Assembly: GCA_020426505.1 (NCBI GenBank)
Contig: JAGQPX010000027.1
Location: 30,995 to 94,994, forward strand
Reading direction: 5' to 3'
DNA length: 64,000 nucleotides
Source: Planctomycetaceae bacterium
Lineage (GTDB): Bacteria > Planctomycetota > Planctomycetia > Planctomycetales > Planctomycetaceae
In this document: positions 35,604-44,804 of the stretch, piece by piece
Position numbering within the stretch: the stretch's first letter is position 1
How the letters are laid out: each line of letters begins with the position of its first letter
Translations under genes and position numbers: made by a program
The notes under the pieces: generated by a model
Database searches by the model: none
What the model was told of the DNA's origin: nothing
Seen by the model: the letters and a program-made list of their open reading frames with translations, nothing else

Positions 35604-38522
35604 TCAACGACCGCTGGCCAGTGGGAAAGAGCGAATCGTCGTTGGCTTGGCAGTCACAGGGTGCTGCTTGCCATCCGTCAGTGCTTTGACACGGTCGGTG
35701 ACGTAGAGATCGAGTTCGTTGAAATAGACGTGGGTGTCTCTGTTGGTGTCCGCGAGTCCCTCGAGTCCTTCGCAGATCGCGAGCGTGAAGTATCCGCTAT
35801 GATCGTCCTGGCTCTCCAGCGAGAACTCGCGGCCGGTGGACGAGGCCATAATGATGATCCCATAGTCGTCGTTGGCCAAGTCGCGGACCAGATCATCGGT
35901 CAGCGACTTGACAGCCTTACGGCGGTCGCCTCCGAGCGAGCCCGAGTGGCAGGCATCGAGCATGACCACCAGTCGTCCTGGAGTCGACTGCAACAGGCTT
36001 TTGACCTGGGCGTCCGGCACGCCGCTGATCGCCAGTGGCTCGCTCACATCAACGTCGGTGGGTAAGAGGTAAAAGTCGCCAACTTCATCTTTGGCGCCGT
36101 GGCCCGAGAAGAACACCACTCCGACGTCGTGCTGGGTCATCTCACGCTTGAGCCACGCTAACCCGGCAAGAATGCCTCGGCGAGTCGCATCATTGTCAAT
36201 CACCATCCGCGTGTCGACGGAATCGAAGAGGCCGAGCGACCGCTCTTGCAGCGTGCGCGCCAGCTTGCGGGCATCTTCACCGGCATAGTTTAGCCGTAGA
36301 CTCGTGTCATCGTAATTCGCCACTCCGATTGCCAGCACGTACAGCGACGGCAGTCTGACCTCGGCATTCGGTGGTTCGTATGCCACACGAATTTCATTCG
36401 ACAGTCCGTAACTCACCGCATTGTCCGCCCGGGCTCGGACAACATGCTCCACCCCAGGAATCAGCGGGACGTGAAAAAGATGTGTCTCCGTTTCCTCCGA
36501 CCGTTCGATTTGGACGATCCCCTGTTTCCCATTCAGCGGCCGTCCGTCGACGAGCAGTTGAAGAGAAGTGATTGGATGGATCCCCGTCTGCTCGGCACGC
36601 ACCCGGACTGTTACTTCTGCCACCTCGAACGAACCCGATTCTGGAGAGGTGATCGTCACCTTCGGAGGCAGGCTTCCTGCAACCGTGGCGGGTTGCTCTG
36701 CAGAGCCAGCGGCCTTGAGTGCCGCCTCCACACTACCTGACGTGAGCAAGAGTTTGATCACGTCGGGTCGGTAGAATTGCTTGCGAAACCGCCCGGCAGG
36801 AAGGAAGGTCGCCAATTGATCCGGACCATTGTTCACATGCCACCCCATCAGGCTTTCCCCTCCGGGAGACGCTGCGTAGTAACCCTGGGGCGTCCAGGCG
36901 ATCCAGTCTTCACCCGCGAAGAACAGGCTGAGAAGTGGCAGGTGTCGGCCGCCGACCCGATCACCGACGTTCCAAACCCGCAGAGTCATGTCACTTCCCG
37001 TCGACAACAGATACCGCTCGTCTTGCGAGTGACTGACGGCATAGACCGGTCCCGTGTGCCCGACGCACTCTCCCACCACTTCTCCGGTTTCAGTGTCATA
37101 CAGGCTCATCGTGAACTCAGATCCCACAACTGCCACGTTCCCGCTCAGAAGCGTGCAGCAGTGAATCGTATCGTAAGCCTTGTTGAATTCTCCTTTAGAC
37201 TGCAGCGTGGTGACGGGCTGATTCCCTTGGAGGACATTGACGGATGTTGCGGTGGCGAGCGCCAGGGATGTCGTGTCCCGCTGCAATCGAGCCCGATGCC
37301 AGTCGGCAGACTCTTGTTCGGTGATCGCGTCGCCCGGTTCCAGCTGAGTAACACTGAAGGACTGATCGAGTGGAGTCGTTGCATCAAACGTCCTCCCGTA
37401 TCTGCTGTTTCCCCAAGCGATCGATGTTCCGTCTTGACTCCAGCCTGCGGCGATTGTCACTCGTCCTTCCCCAACGAACTTGTGAACGATTTCACCATCC
37501 TCAGCTTTCCAGAGAAACATCTCACCGCTTCCCGCAGCAGTCGCAATCAGTTTTGTGTCAGGCGAGAGTGCGAGATCGTAAACGGTGTTCGAGTGCTCAT
37601 CAAATCGCACGATTTCCTCTCCCGTCGATGCGTCAATCACGCCAGCGAGATCAGGAAGCCTTCCTCCGTGTGTGTAGACAATTCGCTTGCCGTCAGGGGT
37701 GAACTTCACGGACATGATCCACTGGCTGCCGGTGCCATCGGTCATCCCATCAAAGGTGTGCATCAGTTCCCCGGTCGACTTCCAGACACGCACAGAGTGG
37801 TCGAGGCCGCCGGTCACCAGCCGACTGCCGTCGGATGACCAGTCGATGCCTGCAATGGCGGCCATGTGTCCACGAAGTTCCGCCAGTCGTTGTCCAGACG
37901 ATACTGACCAGATTGAACCCACGCCGTCGATCGAAGCTGTCGCACAGCGATCGCCTCCGGGAGAAAATGTCACTGCATGGACACCTTGAGAATGGCCGTA
38001 AAGTGTTTGATGAAGCTCACCATTCGACGCGTTCCAAATGCGCGCGGTATTATCACTGGAACCGGATATCAGGAATCTTCCGTCCTGCGAGAACGCAAGT
38101 TCTCGAATCACATCCCGATGTCCTTCCAAACGGCGAATCACACGCTTCTCAGCGAGGGAAACGAGTGTGATGGTTCCGAGATCCTTTGTGGATGTTCCCA
38201 ACCCGCCAACGGCCAGGGTGTCGCCGTCCGATGAAAGGGCTGCGGCATATAGCTTTCCCTTGGGTCCATCACCGATTTGCAATCGGAGTACCCGTAGAGG
38301 CTCACCGGTGACAACATCCCAAATACGGATCGTCTTGTCTTCGGAGACGGTGATCAATTCCTTGCCGGTTGGTGTGAACAACACCTTGCCCACCTTTGCC
38401 GTATGACCACCCGCATCGAGTGCCAGTATCGGTGTCTCATTCTCCTGTGCCCAACCGATGTTCTGAACCAGCCCAATAACGCACAGGAAGACGAGATTTG
38501 CCCAAGCGATCAATCCACGCAT
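35604..38522 (-). CDS. Secreted WD40-caspase protein (paralogue without PDZ)
   Basis: A 972-residue protein, clearly paralogous to its downstream neighbour along its length. It has a signal peptide (MRGLIAWANLVFLCVIGLVQNIGWA), WD40 repeats (ITVSEDKTIRIWDVVTGEP and onward, to about residue 530), the shared DWIAWTPQGYYAASPGGE segment, an Ig-like region and a caspase fold with His808 in FFSGHGAKD and Cys858 in MLDACHSGSLGG. The region between the last WD40 repeat and the TPQGYYAASPGG segment lacks the PDZ-like insert of the other copy. GGAG five bases before ATG 38522 decides the start. The frame extends to 38642 but without signal content. Confidence 0.88.
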   Translation of the reverse strand: MRGLIAWANLVFLCVIGLVQNIGWAQENETPILALDAGGHTAKVGKVLFTPTGKELITVSEDKTIRIWDVVTGEPLRVLRLQIGDGPKGKLYAAALSSDGDTLAVGGLGTSTKDLGTITLVSLAEKRVIRRLEGHRDVIRELAFSQDGRFLISGSSDNTARIWNASNGELHQTLYGHSQGVHAVTFSPGGDRCATASIDGVGSIWSVSSGQRLAELRGHMAAIAGIDWSSDGSRLVTGGLDHSVRVWKSTGELMHTFDGMTDGTGSQWIMSVKFTPDGKRIVYTHGGRLPDLAGVIDASTGEEIVRFDEHSNTVYDLALSPDTKLIATAAGSGEMFLWKAEDGEIVHKFVGEGRVTIAAGWSQDGTSIAWGNSRYGRTFDATTPLDQSFSVTQLEPGDAITEQESADWHRARLQRDTTSLALATATSVNVLQGNQPVTTLQSKGEFNKAYDTIHCCTLLSGNVAVVGSEFTMSLYDTETGEVVGECVGHTGPVYAVSHSQDERYLLSTGSDMTLRVWNVGDRVGGRHLPLLSLFFAGEDWIAWTPQGYYAASPGGESLMGWHVNNGPDQLATFLPAGRFRKQFYRPDVIKLLLTSGSVEAALKAAGSAEQPATVAGSLPPKVTITSPESGSFEVAEVTVRVRAEQTGIHPITSLQLLVDGRPLNGKQGIVQIERSEETETHLFHVPLIPGVEHVVRARADNAVSYGLSNEIRVAYEPPNAEVRLPSLYVLAIGVANYDDTSLRLNYAGEDARKLARTLQERSLGLFDSVDTRMVIDNDATRRGILAGLAWLKREMTQHDVGVVFFSGHGAKDEVGDFYLLPTDVDVSEPLAISGVPDAQVKSLLQSTPGRLVVMLDACHSGSLGGDRRKAVKSLTDDLVRDLANDDYGIIIMASSTGREFSLESQDDHSGYFTLAICEGLEGLADTNRDTHVYFNELDLYVTDRVKALTDGKQHPVTAKPTTIRSFPLASGR

Positions 38523-38762
38523 CTTCACTCCCCGACTGAATGCCTGTCCGGTGAATGCGCAACAGCCGCAGATCGACTGAGTCCGACAGGTGCCCCATAT
38601 CCTAAACGCTTCTTCTCGCGGAATCTTCGATGCTCTCCACAAGATTTCCGATTCCGTCCGTTGTGAGCGAGTCTGGAGGAGAGAACGGGGCAGAATTGCA
38701 AGAGGTTGAACGATTCCGGAATATCCAAAGATCGAGGGAATCGAATGATTGTTCGCTTGCGC

Positions 38763-38801
38763 AAAAAAACGGGACTGGATCGTCGTGATCCAGCCCCGTT
38801 T
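38763..38801 (-). terminator. Intrinsic terminator of the YTV gene
   Basis: On the minus strand a 15-bp stem (38767-38781 with 38787-38801, one G-U pair, 5-base loop) is followed by seven T residues. It lies about 60 bases past the stop of the YTV-protein gene. This is the strongest terminator in the window. Confidence 0.9.
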
Positions 38802-38862
38802 CGGGTAGGTCGGGTTGTTGAGACGACTGACTTCCCCTCAATCTTCTCGTAAACAACCAGTC

Positions 38863-40188
38863 TTAGTTGCAGCACGGGTCACAGCAGACAGGAACCTGTC
38901 GGCAGACCACCTTCGGCACGCAACGGGTCTTCTTGACCGTGACGCAGCGTGGGACACACTTCGTCTTGGTGACGTAGTGCGTGTAGCACTCCTGACGCGG
39001 CACGCAGTAGGGGACCTTTCGGGTGCGGCATTCCTTGACATACGAGCACGTCGTGTAAGGAATCTGCTTCGTGCGGGTCTCGCAGGTGTAGTTACACACC
39101 GTGTAGGGAATCTTCTTGGTGATGCACTCACACGTCCAGCTGCAGGTTGTGTACGGCACCTTCTTGGTGCAGCACTCGCGAACCATCGTGCAGGTGCGGT
39201 AAGGAACCTTGCAGTGCTTGGTCTCACATGTCCAGCTGCAGGTCGTGTATGGAACCTGCTTGGTCACGGTGTAAGGAACCTGACGGCAGACTGTGTACGG
39301 CACCTGCTTGGTGCAGCACTCGGGAACCATCCGGGTGCAGCAGACTTCCTTCTTCACAACCTTCGGGCAGCAGACCTTGCAGCAAACTGTCTGCGGGCAT
39401 CCCTGGCAACGAACGCGATGGCAGCGACCGGGGATGTACTCACAGCAGCAGGTGTGACGGTTGTAACGGAATCGTCCAGGACCACGGACCCACTTCACGA
39501 TCGTCGGACCGGGAACGGTCTTCGTCACGGTCTGGTACTCGTTGACAACTTCGTCGACAATGCGGGTCTCCGTAACCGGCTTCATGACGGTGTAGTTGAC
39601 GGTGCGGTAGCAGGTCTCTGACTCAGTTTTGTAGTGCGTGCAGCAGACTTGCTTGTAGCAGGTGTTGTAGACCGGTTTACGGACCGTGTAGCAGACGTCG
39701 CGGTAGCAGGTGTTGTAGACCGGCTTGCAGACGGTGTAGCAGACGTCGCGGTAGCAGGTGTTGTAGACCGGCTTGCGAACGTTGCAAGTCACCGTGCGGT
39801 AGCACGTCTGATAGTGAGGCACGCGCACCTGGTAGCAGCACTGCTTGTAGCAGGTCGTGTACACAGGCTTGCAAACCGTGTAAGGCACTTCCTTGTAGCA
39901 GGTGTCGTAGACCGTGCGATGGCAGGTGACCGGCACCTTCTCAACGCAGTGATCGTAGGTGGTGATGGTGTCGCAGTACTCTTCCTGGCACCAGACAACA
40001 TCTTTCACCGTGCGGTAACCGGTGCAGCACGCACGAGCGTGACCGTAGTCGCCGCAAGGAGCACAGGCTGGCGTCGGACAACAGCGGAAGCGGCGTGCAC
40101 CACACAGACCCGCATCAGCATCGTTTGTTCCCAACCCGGCGACAACCAGCAAGGTCGCAAGGGCGGAACCCCACATCTTGTGTTTCAT
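38863..40188 (-). CDS. Cysteine-rich YTV-repeat surface protein
   Basis: A 441-residue planctomycete-type YTV protein. A signal peptide (MWGSALATLLVVAGLGTNDADA) is followed by tandem units such as KPVYNTCYRDVCYTV (at least three nearly identical) and later units with VPYTTCSW and KQVPYTVC. The units are rich in Cys-Tyr and Tyr-Thr-Val/Cys, with very high Cys (often adjacent pairs), Val, Tyr and Thr. Proteins of this kind were found in the proteinaceous cell walls of planctomycetes, where disulfide cross-links are thought to give strength. The gene has its own terminator and a 566-base upstream region, so it appears to be transcribed alone, possibly at high level. Confidence 0.9.
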   Translation of the reverse strand: MKHKMWGSALATLLVVAGLGTNDADAGLCGARRFRCCPTPACAPCGDYGHARACCTGYRTVKDVVWCQEEYCDTITTYDHCVEKVPVTCHRTVYDTCYKEVPYTVCKPVYTTCYKQCCYQVRVPHYQTCYRTVTCNVRKPVYNTCYRDVCYTVCKPVYNTCYRDVCYTVRKPVYNTCYKQVCCTHYKTESETCYRTVNYTVMKPVTETRIVDEVVNEYQTVTKTVPGPTIVKWVRGPGRFRYNRHTCCCEYIPGRCHRVRCQGCPQTVCCKVCCPKVVKKEVCCTRMVPECCTKQVPYTVCRQVPYTVTKQVPYTTCSWTCETKHCKVPYRTCTMVRECCTKKVPYTTCSWTCECITKKIPYTVCNYTCETRTKQIPYTTCSYVKECRTRKVPYCVPRQECYTHYVTKTKCVPRCVTVKKTRCVPKVVCRQVPVCCDPCCN

Positions 40189-40754
40189 GGCTTCAGTCTC
40201 GTTTCTTTCAACAACCCTGGGATTCGAATTGATCTGCCGAAGCGGCCGTCATCAATTGTTCGGAAGCGTCAGAGCCTTGTGTCCTCAGAGACAACAGATC
40301 GCGGTCGACAGCTCACAGTGGATGACGGGTACTTCGTGATCCTCTCTTCTTTCGTCGACTTGCTGACCTGTAGAGCTTCAGCAACATGAACACTCTTCGT
40401 GGCTTACCTCACTTTCCATCACCCCTCTCGCCGAACGACCGACATGACCGACAAATCCCTCAATCAGACGGGAGGCCAAAATTGCCGAACGACAGGTGTG
40501 CTCCTCATGTGTGATGAAATCGTGGAATCCCGAATCATGCATCGACGCCGGATAACCCCGTTCTGCATCAAGAGTGCGAGATTACGCACCCGTGACTCGC
40601 AGAGATTTGGAACAGGTGGTAATGTGCCCCCGACTCGCCAACTCACCCCGAATTGGCTGGACTGCCATTTCCCAGAGCTGAAATCCCGGGAATCTTGACG
40701 TCCTGAATCGCTGACGACACCACAGGCAAAACTTCAAACCACGGAGCCGACACC
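40189..40754. other. Intergenic region upstream of the YTV and isomerase genes
   Basis: A 566-base divergent region. I see no convincing gene: the 99-codon frame at 40399-40698 lacks family features and a ribosome site. It must hold the promoters of both flanking genes. The only structure noted is a 7-bp inverted pair AATTGAT/ATCAATT near 40227-40257, upstream of the YTV start. No clear -35/-10 pair was identified. Confidence 0.4.
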
Positions 40755-41585
40755 ATGAAATACGCCATCTGCCAGGAGTTATTCGTCGACTGGGACTGGA
40801 AGCGACAGTGCCGCTTCATCGCTGAGACCGGATACACAGGGGTTGAAGTCGCCCCCTTCACGCTCGCCTCACATCCCTCTGAGATCTCCGCCGATCGCCG
40901 GAAGGAGTTGAAGTCGATCGCGGACGATCATGGCTTGGAGATCATCGGTCTGCATTGGCTGCTCGCCAAGACAGAAGGACTGCACCTCACCACCAACAAC
41001 ACTGCGACTCGCGCTCGCACTGTCGACTACCTTAATCAGCTGACCGACCTCTGCGGTGACCTCGGCGGCAGCGTGATGGTGTTCGGCTCTCCACAACAAC
41101 GGAACCTTGAAGAGGGTGTCACACCTGAGCGCGCGATGGACAATGCCATCGCACTCTTCCGTGAATGTCTGCCGCGCTTCTCCGATCGCGGCGTGACTCT
41201 TTGTATGGAACCATTGACGACCAAAGAGACGAATTTCTGTAACACATGCGCGGATGCAAAAAAAATCATCGAAAAAATTGATCACCCATTTTTTCGCTTG
41301 CATCAAGATGTGAAAGCGATGTTGAGTGAAGCGACACCGGTCCCGGAACTCATTCACGAATTCTCCGACATGACCAAACACTTTCATGCCAACGACAGTA
41401 ACCTGCTCGGTCCAGGGATGGGCGAAACAGATTTCATTCCAATCTTCGAAGCACTCAAGGAGACAAAGTACGACGGCTGGGTCTCTGTTGAAGTCTTTGA
41501 CTACTCACCAGGTGCCGAGAGAATCGCGATGGATAGCCTGAAAAACATGAAAAACGCTTGGCAACATGTTGTCGACAAGAAGTAA
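40755..41585 (+). CDS. Hydroxypyruvate isomerase-like TIM-barrel protein
   Basis: A 276-residue xylose-isomerase-like (AP endonuclease 2 family) barrel. Segments include MKYAICQELFVDWDWKRQCRFIAETGYTGVEVAPF, LEIIGLHWLLAKTEGLHLT, VMVFGSPQQRNL, GVTLCMEPLTTKETNFCNT with the metal-binding Glu, FRLHQDVKAML, HFHANDSN and YDGWVSVEVFDY with the second Glu. Substrate is unknown; hydroxypyruvate, a ketose or an inosose are candidates. It stands alone, with a promoter region upstream and a hairpin downstream, and is not close kin to the TIM-barrel protein at 18830. Confidence 0.8.
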   Translation: MKYAICQELFVDWDWKRQCRFIAETGYTGVEVAPFTLASHPSEISADRRKELKSIADDHGLEIIGLHWLLAKTEGLHLTTNNTATRARTVDYLNQLTDLCGDLGGSVMVFGSPQQRNLEEGVTPERAMDNAIALFRECLPRFSDRGVTLCMEPLTTKETNFCNTCADAKKIIEKIDHPFFRLHQDVKAMLSEATPVPELIHEFSDMTKHFHANDSNLLGPGMGETDFIPIFEALKETKYDGWVSVEVFDYSPGAERIAMDSLKNMKNAWQHVVDKK

Positions 41586-41643
41586 CTTAACGAGTGTGAG
41601 CGCAAGCACGACGAACGCAATGCACGACGCTCGTGACATCGAC

Positions 41644-41669
41644 GCGCAATCATCGACGATTGATTGCGC
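41644..41669. terminator. Hairpin downstream of the isomerase gene
   Basis: GCGCAATCA and TGATTGCGC form a perfect 9-bp stem with an 8-base loop, 59 bases past the stop. No U-tract is present. It is the main feature in the first half of the 481-base gap 41586-42066; no gene is seen in that gap. Confidence 0.4.
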
Positions 41670-41823
41670 ACACATCGCTCGTTGCCATTCATGAGTTGAC
41701 CTTCTCGCGATTGGAGATGGACGGTCGAAAGCGGCAGTGCAACTTCTGTCAGACGCGCCGAATTCCTTCGCAGCGACCAACCGCTGAGAAGGTCGCGCAA
41801 GGTCGAATCTCGACAAAATTGGC

Positions 41824-41851
41824 TTGCACGTTATTCACATTTCTCTACGAT
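41824..41851 (+). promoter_or_regulatory. Weak candidate promoter of the histone-like gene
   Basis: TTGCAC at 41824-41829 and TACGAT at 41846-41851 are separated by 16 bases, each close to the sigma-70 consensus, in a locally AT-rich stretch. It lies about 215 bases before the histone-like start, implying a long leader. Low certainty. Confidence 0.25.
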
Positions 41852-42066
41852 GTCGCACAACTAGATGTCACTACTTGTGATGCGATCAATTCGTTCTACC
41901 TTCGGTCGATCGACTGACGCATACAAACACAGGAAGTGGCAAACGGCTCACTAAGGTTGGCGAGCCGGAATGGAATCGTTTTATGTGAGTGTCTTCGCCT
42001 CTCCCATTTGAGTCCGGTACCAGCGGCGAGTCATTCACGTAGTAGCTCTCGGAAGGAGGAGTTACC

Positions 42067-42234
42067 ATGGCAAAGAAGAAAGCGGCCAAGAAGAAGACTG
42101 CCAAGAAAGCAGTCAAGAAGAAGGCGGTGAAGAAGAAGGCCGCGAAGAAGAAGACCGCCAAGAAGAAGACGGCCAAGAAAAAAGCCGCCAAGAAAAAGAC
42201 CGCCAAAAAGAAGACAGCAAAGAAAAAGCGCTGA
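42067..42234 (+). CDS. Lysine-repeat histone H1-like peptide
   Basis: A 55-residue peptide, too short for usual gene calling. It consists almost wholly of KKK triplets spaced by AA, TA or AV dipeptides, with 32 Lys and one Arg and no acidic residue. AAGGAGG at 42053-42059 sits seven bases before the ATG, the best ribosome site in the window, and a strong terminator follows the stop. That argues for a real and well-expressed gene. The composition resembles histone H1 C-terminal tails and bacterial proteins of the AlgP or Hc1 type, so nucleoid binding or compaction is inferred. Repetitive codons could make its length variable between strains. Confidence 0.85.
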   Translation: MAKKKAAKKKTAKKAVKKKAVKKKAAKKKTAKKKTAKKKAAKKKTAKKKTAKKKR

Positions 42235-42263
42235 TCCGACGGTCAAGGCGAGAAAAAGTAAAC

Positions 42264-42302
42264 AGGGGAGTGATCAGGTTGCTGATCGCTCCTCTTTTTT
42301 TC
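42264..42302 (+). terminator. Intrinsic terminator, histone-like gene; possibly bidirectional
   Basis: A 14-bp stem (42264-42277 with 42282-42295, two G-U pairs, 4-base loop) is followed by a run of T. On the other strand a T-rich stretch (TTTACTTTTTC) also follows, so it may stop the converging rnc transcript too. Confidence 0.85.
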
Positions 42303-42303
42303 T

Positions 42304-43050
42304 TCAACCGAGATCTGTTTCGCGGTCCTGGATGGGCTGATTGAGACCGTCGAGCTGAACAAGTGCGTTCTTAGCGGCGAGTTGTTCCGCCTCTTTCTTG
42401 CTGGGACCCCATGCGGCGGCGTAATTTCGTTCGCCAATTGCCGCAGACACCTGAAAGCACTTCGAATGGTCCGGGCCCTTTTCGTCAAGCACCTGATAGA
42501 CGGGCGTTTGGCCGTGTGACCGTTGGGCGAGCTGCTGAAGCAGGCTCTTGTAATTCACCCCCGCAGTCGACTCAGCGACACGAGGGATCAGGTCGTCGAG
42601 ACACCTCAGGATGAAATCGCGAGCGACATCGCGTCCGCCATCGAGGTACATCGCACCAATCACCGCCTCGAGCACAGCCGCTGCAATCGACCCTGGAATT
42701 CGAGCTCCGTTCGTCAGCCCCTTACCGAGAAACAGAAACTCATCCAGTGCGAGTTTGTGGGTCACCTTAGCACAAGTCGAACGGCTCACCAGAACGGATT
42801 TGATCCGTGTCAGTTCCCCCTCAGGGCTGTCCGGGTATCGATTGAACAGTTCCTCACAGACGACGCTTCCCAGAATCGCATCCCCCAGAAACTCCAGCCG
42901 TTCGTTGGAGTCCGAGCGGGTACGCGCGATCGACGCATGCGTGAGTGCCTGTTGCAGGAGTTCGGACGAACGAAACTCGTACTCCAGCACGTCCTCGCAT
43001 TCGGCAAGAACATCGTCGGTCAATTCGATGACGGGGGGACGGCGAGGCAT
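42304..43050 (-). CDS. rnc: Ribonuclease III
   Basis: A 248-residue protein. The endonuclease domain (about 12-150) contains the family signature NERLEFLGDAIL at 49-60, with metal-binding Glu/Asp, and VLEAVIGAMYLDGG with the second acidic pair. A double-stranded RNA-binding domain (about 170-237) follows, including NYKSLLQQLAQR and AAAWGPSKKEAEQLAAKNAL. It processes rRNA precursors and structured mRNAs. I chose ATG at 43050 (MPRRPPVIEL); the frame extends to 43167 without family content. Upstream, lutB lies 126 bases away on the same strand. Confidence 0.94.
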   Translation of the reverse strand: MPRRPPVIELTDDVLAECEDVLEYEFRSSELLQQALTHASIARTRSDSNERLEFLGDAILGSVVCEELFNRYPDSPEGELTRIKSVLVSRSTCAKVTHKLALDEFLFLGKGLTNGARIPGSIAAAVLEAVIGAMYLDGGRDVARDFILRCLDDLIPRVAESTAGVNYKSLLQQLAQRSHGQTPVYQVLDEKGPDHSKCFQVSAAIGERNYAAAWGPSKKEAEQLAAKNALVQLDGLNQPIQDRETDLG

Positions 43051-43176
43051 TGCTCTTTCAGGTTGGACCGCATCGCGATGAAACCAGTCTACGGCTGCGT
43101 CACAACAACTGTCAACGTGCCTGATTCGAAGGGGGAATTCGGAAAGGAGAATGCGGAACGGCAGCATCGTCGCCAG

Positions 43177-44601
43177 CTACGCATCATCTGTTGTCCGCAT
43201 TCCGCGTTCCCGATTCCGACTTCGCTCAGCGTACTCCTCGCGAAAACTCCTCCGCGGGACGATCGGCAACTCGCGCTGACGTCCCCAGTCGTTGAAACGG
43301 TTGTACATGAGCCAACGCGGTAGTTTCGGCAACCAGTAACGAGCGACGCGTCCGCTCCATGTGTAGAGGCGGCGGCTCCCCAGCACACGACCGGCGAGCG
43401 ACATGCCCCATCGTTTCGATCGAGGGAGCAGTCCCTTGAGGGCGAGCTTGCTTCGCCATGTGTACAACTGCTGATGGATGTCGATCTTCACCGGACAGAC
43501 ATCGCTGCACGATCCACACAGACTGCACGCGAAGGGGAGCGACGCATGCTTGGTCGCATCCGCTGCCGGGGCAAGGATGGAACCGATCGGCCCCGGCACC
43601 GTATTGTGATAGCTGTGACCACCACTCCGTCGATACACGGGGCACGTGTTCATGCAGGCTCCGCAACGAATGCAGTTCAGCGATCGGCGAAAGTCGTCCG
43701 TCGCCAGAATGTCGCTGCGGCCATTGTCGACGATCACAATGTGCAGTTCTCGCTCAGTTTCGCCCTCCCGTCTCGTTTGTGGACCGTGAAAGTGAGTCGA
43801 GTACGTGGTGATTGGTTGTCCGGTTGCCGAACGTGCGAGCAGGCGCAGGAATACACCGAGGTCACTCGCTCGGGGGATGAGCTTCTCGATCCCCATACAG
43901 GCAATGTGCAGATTGGGAAGCGTCGTGCCGATGTCCGCGTTCCCTTCGTTCGTGCAGACGACGAAGCCGCCCGTCTCCGCGATGGCGAAGTTGACGCCCG
44001 TGATGCCCGCTTCAGCTGCGAGGAACTTGCGTCGTAACTCCTGACGGGCCGCTTCCGTCAAATACTGGGGATCGGTCGCTCCTTTCTCCGTGCCGATATG
44101 CTCGTGAAACAACTCGCCTATCTCTTCGCGCTTGGTGTGAATCGCCGGCATCACAATATGGCTGGGCGGCTCCTTGCGTAACTGCACGATCCACTCGCCC
44201 AGATCAGTGTCGACGACTTCGATTCCCTGCCGTTCGAGATACGGGTTGAGATGACACTCTTCGGTGAGCATCGACTTGCTCTTCACCACCTTGGTGACGC
44301 CGCGCTCCGTGAGCAGCGACGAAACGATGCGATTGTGCTCAGCCGCATCCTTCGCCCAGTGCACGACCGCCCCGTGAGCGATCGCATTCCGCTCGAACTC
44401 TTCCAGCAGCTCGCCCAACCGGGCCATCGTCTCCTGCTTGATCCGCGAAGCGTGCTCACGGAGTGCCTCCCACTCCGGAATCGTCTGAGCCATCTTGTCC
44501 CGCTTGGCACGCACGAACCAAAGCGTCCGATCATGCCACGCCGCCCGCTCACCATTGGCGATGAATGCATCCGCTTCGCGAGGGTGAGTATGAATGGACA
44601 T
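43177..44601 (-). CDS. lutB: LutB-type lactate utilisation iron-sulfur protein
   Basis: A 474-residue protein. An N-terminal LUD-type domain (VTKVVKSKSMLTEECHLNPYLERQGIEVVDTDLGEWI, AETGGFVVCTNEGNAD) is followed by two 4Fe-4S motifs: C310, C313, C316, C320 (CIRCGACMNTCP) and C359, C362, C365, C369 (CSLCGSCSDVCP). The C-terminal tail has YTWSGRVARYWLP. In Bacillus LutB acts with LutA and LutC to oxidise L-lactate at the membrane. Neither partner is in this window. It is followed by rnc on the same strand, 126 bases downstream. Confidence 0.9.
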   Translation of the reverse strand: MSIHTHPREADAFIANGERAAWHDRTLWFVRAKRDKMAQTIPEWEALREHASRIKQETMARLGELLEEFERNAIAHGAVVHWAKDAAEHNRIVSSLLTERGVTKVVKSKSMLTEECHLNPYLERQGIEVVDTDLGEWIVQLRKEPPSHIVMPAIHTKREEIGELFHEHIGTEKGATDPQYLTEAARQELRRKFLAAEAGITGVNFAIAETGGFVVCTNEGNADIGTTLPNLHIACMGIEKLIPRASDLGVFLRLLARSATGQPITTYSTHFHGPQTRREGETERELHIVIVDNGRSDILATDDFRRSLNCIRCGACMNTCPVYRRSGGHSYHNTVPGPIGSILAPAADATKHASLPFACSLCGSCSDVCPVKIDIHQQLYTWRSKLALKGLLPRSKRWGMSLAGRVLGSRRLYTWSGRVARYWLPKLPRWLMYNRFNDWGRQRELPIVPRRSFREEYAERSRNRERGMRTTDDA

Positions 44602-44804
44602 GTGGACTCGATTGGATGATACTCAAATGCGATTGGGAAACATCCGTCCCCCGGGTCTCTGGGCACGAACGACAAGTTTAGAGGCTCAGCACGCGGATGT
44701 CCCGCGAGACACGGCGAGCAGTGTGATCGGTCCAAACGTGGCGTTAGTCACTTCTCGCCGGGAAACTCTGTCATCGTTCCGATTCCGCTGGTAGAATCGA
44801 CGCC

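Noticed and set aside
36777..37838. 353-codon plus-strand frame
   Set aside because: Antisense to the WD40 region of a caspase protein; composition is unlike a real protein.
39634..40389. 251-codon plus-strand frame rich in Ala, Val and Asp
   Set aside because: It is the mirror of the repetitive YTV gene; its low-complexity repeats come from the opposite strand's coding pattern.
40399..40698. 99-codon plus-strand frame in the YTV upstream region
   Set aside because: No ribosome site, no domain and no hydrophobic pattern; treated as non-coding.
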